From NCBI RefSeq assembly GCF_013359755.1, contig NZ_JABMCJ010000065.1:1-63365 (forward strand): a stretch of DNA of 63,365 bases, read 5' to 3'. Below, one piece after another: positions 60,386 to 63,365 of this stretch. The DNA is from Tardiphaga robiniae (GTDB taxonomy: Bacteria > Pseudomonadota > Alphaproteobacteria > Rhizobiales > Xanthobacteraceae). How positions within the stretch are numbered: the stretch's first letter is position 1; each line of letters opens with the position of its first letter. The notes beneath the pieces are model-generated. The model had not been told where the DNA came from. It made no database searches and saw only the letters and a program-made list of their open reading frames with translations. Position numbers and translations under genes: made by a program.

Positions 60386-60805
60386 ATGAAGTCACGTGAC
60401 ACCCTGATCCGCCTGAAGAAGTTCCAGGTCGATGAGAAGCGCCGCCGGGTCAATCAGATCGAAGGCATGATCGCGGATTTCCAGCGCATGTCGGTCGATC
60501 TCGAGCGCGAGATCCAGACCGAGCAGGATCGCGCCGGTATTCAGGATCCCACCCACTTTGCCTATCCGACCTACGCCAAGGCCGCGATCCAGCGTCGCGA
60601 GAATCTAACGCGCTCGGCCGATGAGCTGCGCGTGCAGCTCGAAGACGCGAAGGCATTGCTGAGTGAAGCTTTCGAAGAACTCAAGAAGGTCGAACTGCTC
60701 GATGAGCGCGACCAGGCCCGTGCACGCGACGAAGAGAACGCACGCGAACAGGCCGACCTCGACAGCATTGGCCTGATGCGTGCCCGCATCGGCGCAGTGG
60801 CCTGA
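60386..60805 (+). CDS. fliJ: Flagellar export chaperone/stalk FliJ
   Basis: 139 residues; ATG 60386 behind GGGGAG. A continuous coiled coil: RLKKFQVDEKRRRVNQIEGM, FQRMSVDLEREIQTEQDRAG, LTRSADELRVQLEDAKALLS. In between is PTHFAYPTYAKAAIQRRENL, usual in alphaproteobacterial FliJ. It sits in the FliI ring like the gamma subunit of F1. Its place 109 bases after fliI and its length support the call more than sequence identity does. Confidence 0.88.
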   Translation: MKSRDTLIRLKKFQVDEKRRRVNQIEGMIADFQRMSVDLEREIQTEQDRAGIQDPTHFAYPTYAKAAIQRRENLTRSADELRVQLEDAKALLSEAFEELKKVELLDERDQARARDEENAREQADLDSIGLMRARIGAVA

Positions 60806-60850
60806 TCCGCAGAAGCGGCGAGCCAACGAGCCTCAAAGATTGAAGTCATC

Positions 60851-60876
60851 AAGCCCGGGCCGCGAGGTCCGGGTTT
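60851..60876 (+). terminator. Terminator hairpin of fliIJ
   Basis: AAGCCCGGGCC and GGTCCGGGTTT form a stem around a GCGA loop, 46 bases after the fliJ stop, ending in TTTGCTG. A short U-run makes it a likely but not certain rho-independent terminator. Confidence 0.6.
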
Positions 60877-61004
60877 GCTGTTTGTGGTCTATCCACAGCA
60901 TAAACAGCGACATGGCCCGCTTGCTATAATCTATGTTACGACAGGGAATACCGCCGGGCGGCACCTCCGTAAGGCGAAAGGTATATTGAGGTTGGGGAGA
61001 CGTA

Positions 61005-61553
61005 ATGCTGACGCCGGCTGAACTGGTCTGGCTTCTTGCCGCAGTTGCCAAAGGGGATGAAGCCGCCTTCGAGCGACTCTATGCAGCGACGCGCGCGAAA
61101 CTCTTTGGCGTCGTGATCCGTATCTTGCGCAGACAGGATCTCGCCGAGGAAGTCATCCAGGAGGCCTATGTCAAGATCTGGAACAGCGCCGGGCAATTCA
61201 ATCCCGGTGTTGCCTCGCCGATCACGTGGATGGCGTCGATCGCTCGTAACCGGGCTATTGATGTCGTTCGCAAGAGAAGCGAAACGTCTATCGAGGAAGA
61301 GCCGGCTGCAATGGAAGTGGCAGCCGATACACCTGACCCGCTCGCGCGACAGGAAATGACCGAAGAATTGAAGCGCTTGTTGGAGTGCGTGGGCCGGCTT
61401 GAGCCGGACCGGCAGAAACTGGTGCTGCTTGCTTACTACAATGGTTGGAGCCGCGAACAACTCGCGACGAAGTTCGAAGCGCCGGTCAATACAGTAAAGA
61501 CGTGGCTGCGCCGCAGTATGATGGACATCCGGGAGTGTCTGGGACTGACATGA
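61005..61553 (+). CDS. ECF sigma factor (SigK-like)
   Basis: 182 residues; ATG 61005 behind GGGGAGACGTA. Sigma region 2 (FERLYAATRAKLFGVVIRIL; LAEEVIQEAYVKIWNSAGQF; ITWMASIARNRAIDVVRKRS) and region 4 (LLECVGRLEPDRQKLVLLAY, YNGWSREQLATKFEAPVNTV, KTWLRRSMMDIRECL). The next gene encodes its anti-sigma factor and overlaps it by four bases, the usual arrangement. It probably responds to envelope or oxidative stress. The regulon is unknown. Confidence 0.93.
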   Translation: MLTPAELVWLLAAVAKGDEAAFERLYAATRAKLFGVVIRILRRQDLAEEVIQEAYVKIWNSAGQFNPGVASPITWMASIARNRAIDVVRKRSETSIEEEPAAMEVAADTPDPLARQEMTEELKRLLECVGRLEPDRQKLVLLAYYNGWSREQLATKFEAPVNTVKTWLRRSMMDIRECLGLT

Positions 61554-62434
61554 TGGCCTATAGCGAAGACCATATCGCGCTTGCCGCGGAATATGCGCTT
61601 GGCACGCTCAGTGCCGAAGAGCGCGTGCAGGTCGAGACCATGATGTCCGTTGACAAGGATTTTGCCGCTGTGGTCGAGGCGTGGGAGCGCAAGCTCGGCG
61701 TTTTGAATCAGATGGTCGGCCTTGTCGAGCCGCGTCCTGAAGTCTGGGAGAAAATCCGCGTTGCGATCGGTCTGGCCGGTACGCAAGAAGCGATCGTGCA
61801 TCCGGAAGCGCCGCAGCCGGTCGCTGCAGCGGCGGTCGTTGCTGAGCAGCCTGCGATCGATCGCTCGACGCTCGATCGTTCGAACGTGATTGATTTCTCG
61901 GTCCAGGCAAAACGCTGGCGCGGTGTGGCCACCGGCATGACCGCGGTTGCCGCCATGCTTGTTGCGCTGATTGCCGTGCAGGCCTATCGCCCCGAATTGC
62001 TGCCGGCAGGTTTACGCCCGAAGGCAGCGCAGCAGGTGGTGCAGGCGCCAGCGCCGGTCGCGCCGCCCGCAGCAGCTCAGTCGCAATACGTCGCCTTGCT
62101 GCAGACCGACGCTGCGTCACCCGCATTCATCCTCACTGTCGATGCGGCGACCAAAAACTTTACAGTGCGCAAGGTTGGCGCCGAACCGCAGGCCGGCAAA
62201 AGCTACGAGCTCTGGATTGTGTCCGACAAGCTGCAACGCCCGCGTTCGCTCGGCGTGATCGGCAGCAACGACTTCACATCGCGCGCTGCACTCGCTGCCT
62301 ATGATCCCGATGTCGTCAATCAGGCCACCTATGCCGTGACCATCGAGCCGGAAGGCGGTTCGCCGACCGGTGCAGCCACCGGCCCGATCGTGTTCACCGG
62401 CAAGCTGATCGAAACGGTGCCGCCGGCACGGTGA
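61550..62434 (+). CDS. RskA-type membrane anti-sigma factor
   Basis: 294 residues; ATG 61550 overlaps the sigma stop (ATGA). The cytoplasmic anti-sigma part (HIALAAEYALGTLSAEERVQ; DFAAVVEAWERKLGVLNQMV) is followed by one membrane helix at about 125-145 (GMTAVAAMLVALIAVQAY) and a periplasmic RskA domain (YVALLQTDAASPAFILTVDA; GKSYELWIVSDKLQRPRSLG; TYAVTIEPEGGSPTGAATGP). Holds the sigma factor at the membrane until a signal reaches the periplasmic part. No zinc-binding HxxxCxxC motif is present, so it is not a ZAS type. Confidence 0.92.
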   Translation: MMAYSEDHIALAAEYALGTLSAEERVQVETMMSVDKDFAAVVEAWERKLGVLNQMVGLVEPRPEVWEKIRVAIGLAGTQEAIVHPEAPQPVAAAAVVAEQPAIDRSTLDRSNVIDFSVQAKRWRGVATGMTAVAAMLVALIAVQAYRPELLPAGLRPKAAQQVVQAPAPVAPPAAAQSQYVALLQTDAASPAFILTVDAATKNFTVRKVGAEPQAGKSYELWIVSDKLQRPRSLGVIGSNDFTSRAALAAYDPDVVNQATYAVTIEPEGGSPTGAATGPIVFTGKLIETVPPAR

Positions 62435-62474
62435 TCGTTAGGCTCTCTTGTCATCTGGCATTGGTCCTATGTTC

Positions 62475-62522
62475 GTCATTCCGGGGTGCATGAAAGCGGC
62501 AAAGCCGCTGTAATGCGAACCT
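62475..62522. repeat. Partial GTCATTCCGGG element
   Basis: GTCATTCCGGGG at 62475 is followed by a small hairpin AGCGGC-AAA-GCCGCT. It shares its first 12 bases with the 41-bp elements at 62530 and 63031 and then diverges. Confidence 0.6.
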
Positions 62523-62529
62523 CTCAATT

Positions 62530-62570
62530 GTCATTCCGGGACGCGCTCTTGCGCGGGCCCGGAATCCATA
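62530..62570 (+). repeat. 41-bp palindromic element, left copy
   Basis: Begins GTCATTCCGGGACGCGCTCT and ends GGGCCCGGAATCCATA. Internally partly self-complementary (ATTCCGGG...CCCGGAAT; GCGC...GCGC). The copy at 63031-63071 is its inverted equivalent with two or three differences. The GIY-YIG gene stop lies ten bases to the right. Confidence 0.9.
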
Positions 62571-62579
62571 AACTCCACG

Positions 62580-62867
62580 TCAGCCGGAAAGCACCGGATA
62601 CAAATCCATCCAGTTTGGATTTTGCTCTTCGATCAATCGGATCTTCCAGTCGCGGCGCCATTTCTTGAGTTCTTTCTCACGCGCAATGGCCGACAGGACG
62701 TCATCGTAGACCTCAAACCAAACGAGCTTGTCGACGTCATAACGTCGCGTGAAGCCGTCAACCTCCTTGCTACGATGCTCGTAGACTCGCCGTATAAGGT
62801 CGTTCGTCACGCTGATGTATAGCGTGCCGTATTTTCGGCTGGCCAGCAGATAGACGTAATACGTCAT
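62580..62867 (-). CDS. GIY-YIG family endonuclease-like protein, 95 residues
   Basis: ATG 62867. The N-terminus MTYYVYLLASRKYGTLYISV has the YVY and YIx motifs of the GIY-YIG fold; the usual Gly of YIG is Ser19 here. Further family residues are TNDLIRRVYEHR (Arg), DKLVWFEVYDD, EKELKKWRRDWKIRLIEEQN and NWMDLYP. Stand-alone members of this size are common and multi-copy in alphaproteobacteria; their targets are unknown. The gene is framed by inverted copies of a 41-bp palindromic element. Confidence 0.9.
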   Translation of the reverse strand: MTYYVYLLASRKYGTLYISVTNDLIRRVYEHRSKEVDGFTRRYDVDKLVWFEVYDDVLSAIAREKELKKWRRDWKIRLIEEQNPNWMDLYPVLSG

Positions 62868-62958
62868 TGCGATCACCGTGATTATCGGTGTTGGACTTCG
62901 GTGAGGAAAGTGTAGTTCGCGCAAAGCTAGGTGCAACGCGATTTTGAGCTCACTGGCT

Positions 62959-63016
62959 GTCATTCCGGGACGCGCCCGACAGGCGTAGCCGGCTGGGGGC
63001 AGGTCCGGAATCCATA
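62959..63016 (+). repeat. GTCATTCCGGG element with altered centre
   Basis: GTCATTCCGGGACGCGCC at 62959 and GTCCGGAATCCATA ending at 63016 are the two ends of the 41-bp element. The centre between them is longer and different (AGGCGTAGCCGGCTGGGGGC). It lies about 90 bases ahead of the GIY-YIG start. Confidence 0.75.
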
Positions 63017-63030
63017 CGCGCGATCGTGGT

Positions 63031-63071
63031 TATGGATTCCGGGCTCGCGCAAGAGCGCGCCCCGGAATGAC
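63031..63071 (-). repeat. 41-bp palindromic element, right inverted copy
   Basis: The minus strand reads GTCATTCCGGGGCGCGCTCT...GAGCCCGGAATCCATA, nearly the same as 62530-62570 but in opposite orientation, so the GIY-YIG gene lies between inverted repeats 460 bases apart. Confidence 0.9.
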
Positions 63072-63365
63072 AATCGAGAGAATAGGGCTTAAACATTTTT
63101 TCCTATTGTTCTTGACAATATCCCCAACAGGATTATCCTCCGCTCATCCGGTTCGCGAGGGGCGCTTCATGAGGCGTCTTGAAGTGGAACAGGGATGCGG
63201 CGCCTGCGGGTGTGGGGTGACGTACCCCACGCACTCGGGAGGCCTTGGGTCACCGTCCGGCCCCACTACGGGGTCTGCCACTCATGCTGGCTGGACGTGG
63301 CATTGGTGAACGGCGGGAAACCGTCGGGATCAGCGGAGTGCGGAGCTCTGCGCCTTTGCCCGGAA
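63072..63365. other. Unassigned edge sequence, possible start of a dispersed element
   Basis: A plus-strand frame from 63067 runs 80 codons (ending about 63309) with a Cys/Gly-rich middle (MRRLEVEQGCGACGCGV), but it has no ribosome binding site. The CCGGTTCGCGAGGGGCGCTT segment at about 63149 is familiar to me from intergenic repeats of Bradyrhizobium relatives; this is from memory and unchecked. No gene is called. Confidence 0.3.

Overview
The window looks like a chromosomal segment of a GC-rich alphaproteobacterium of the Bradyrhizobium/Afipia/Rhodopseudomonas group. This rests on recognising CtrA, ChpT, EipA (DUF1134), a DUF3606 protein, a hybrid CheA, a three-gene DUF350/DUF1190/glutathionylspermidine-synthase-like operon and the dense set of tiny genes seen in this group. 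No rRNA, CRISPR array, phage or plasmid replication genes were seen. One tRNA gene (Val, CAC) lies at 45.2 kb.

Layout. 0-4.2 kb: the start of an FAD-dependent dehydrogenase (cut by the left edge), then a PepSY membrane protein and a TonB-dependent siderophore receptor, all on the minus strand (iron uptake). 4.2-16 kb: an accessory island of small genes. It holds a BLUF blue-light sensor, a Tat-signal protein with a Trp/Arg-rich tail, a frameshifted LOG-type gene, a Crp/Fnr regulator with no normal start codon, a small-HTH/zinc-ribbon gene pair and many 40-110-residue proteins, several of them paralogous. Five of these small genes are under 60 codons and were found by reading the sequence directly. 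16-18 kb: a ThDP acetolactate-synthase-like enzyme and a decayed pseudogene.

18-29.4 kb: a mostly minus-strand block of envelope and scavenging genes. It contains DUF1254, a barrel-like protein plus PAP2 acid phosphatase, a SphA-like outer membrane protein, DUF2092, HdeA-like, and an arylsulfatase with its formylglycine-generating enzyme. It ends at a divergent AraC regulator. A 23-bp motif recurs upstream of DUF1254, of the phosphatase operon and of the FGE-sulfatase operon/AraC gene. About 215 bp around it is duplicated, together with a scrap of the AraC gene, so these genes may form one regulon. 29.4-30.6 kb: debris where a headless AlkB gene abuts type I secretion fragments. 31-35.4 kb: two related winged-helix/ATPase regulators, one without the usual C-terminal repeat region.

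35.6-44.5 kb: a redox cluster of ABM monooxygenase-like, VOC, aldo/keto reductase and alpha/beta hydrolase genes. A second AraC regulator then precedes a tight operon for a 2Fe-2S subunit, a Tat-exported molybdopterin subunit and a diheme cytochrome c (an isoquinoline-1-oxidoreductase-type periplasmic dehydrogenase), followed by a paralogous hydrolase. 44.6-45.1 kb: remnants of a histidine kinase and an enoyl-CoA hydratase.

45-62.4 kb: conserved core. It has a membrane-anchored coiled-coil protein, EipA, a YHS protein, CysQ, ChpT, the cheA-cheW-cheY-cheB-cheR operon, the DUF350/DUF1190/GSP-synthase operon, ctrA, fliI-fliJ and an ECF sigma/anti-sigma pair. CtrA-box-like sites lie in front of cheA and fliI, so the CtrA-ChpT cell-cycle circuit may control motility here. 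62.4-63.4 kb: a GIY-YIG endonuclease gene between inverted copies of a 41-bp palindromic repeat, then an unassigned edge sequence.
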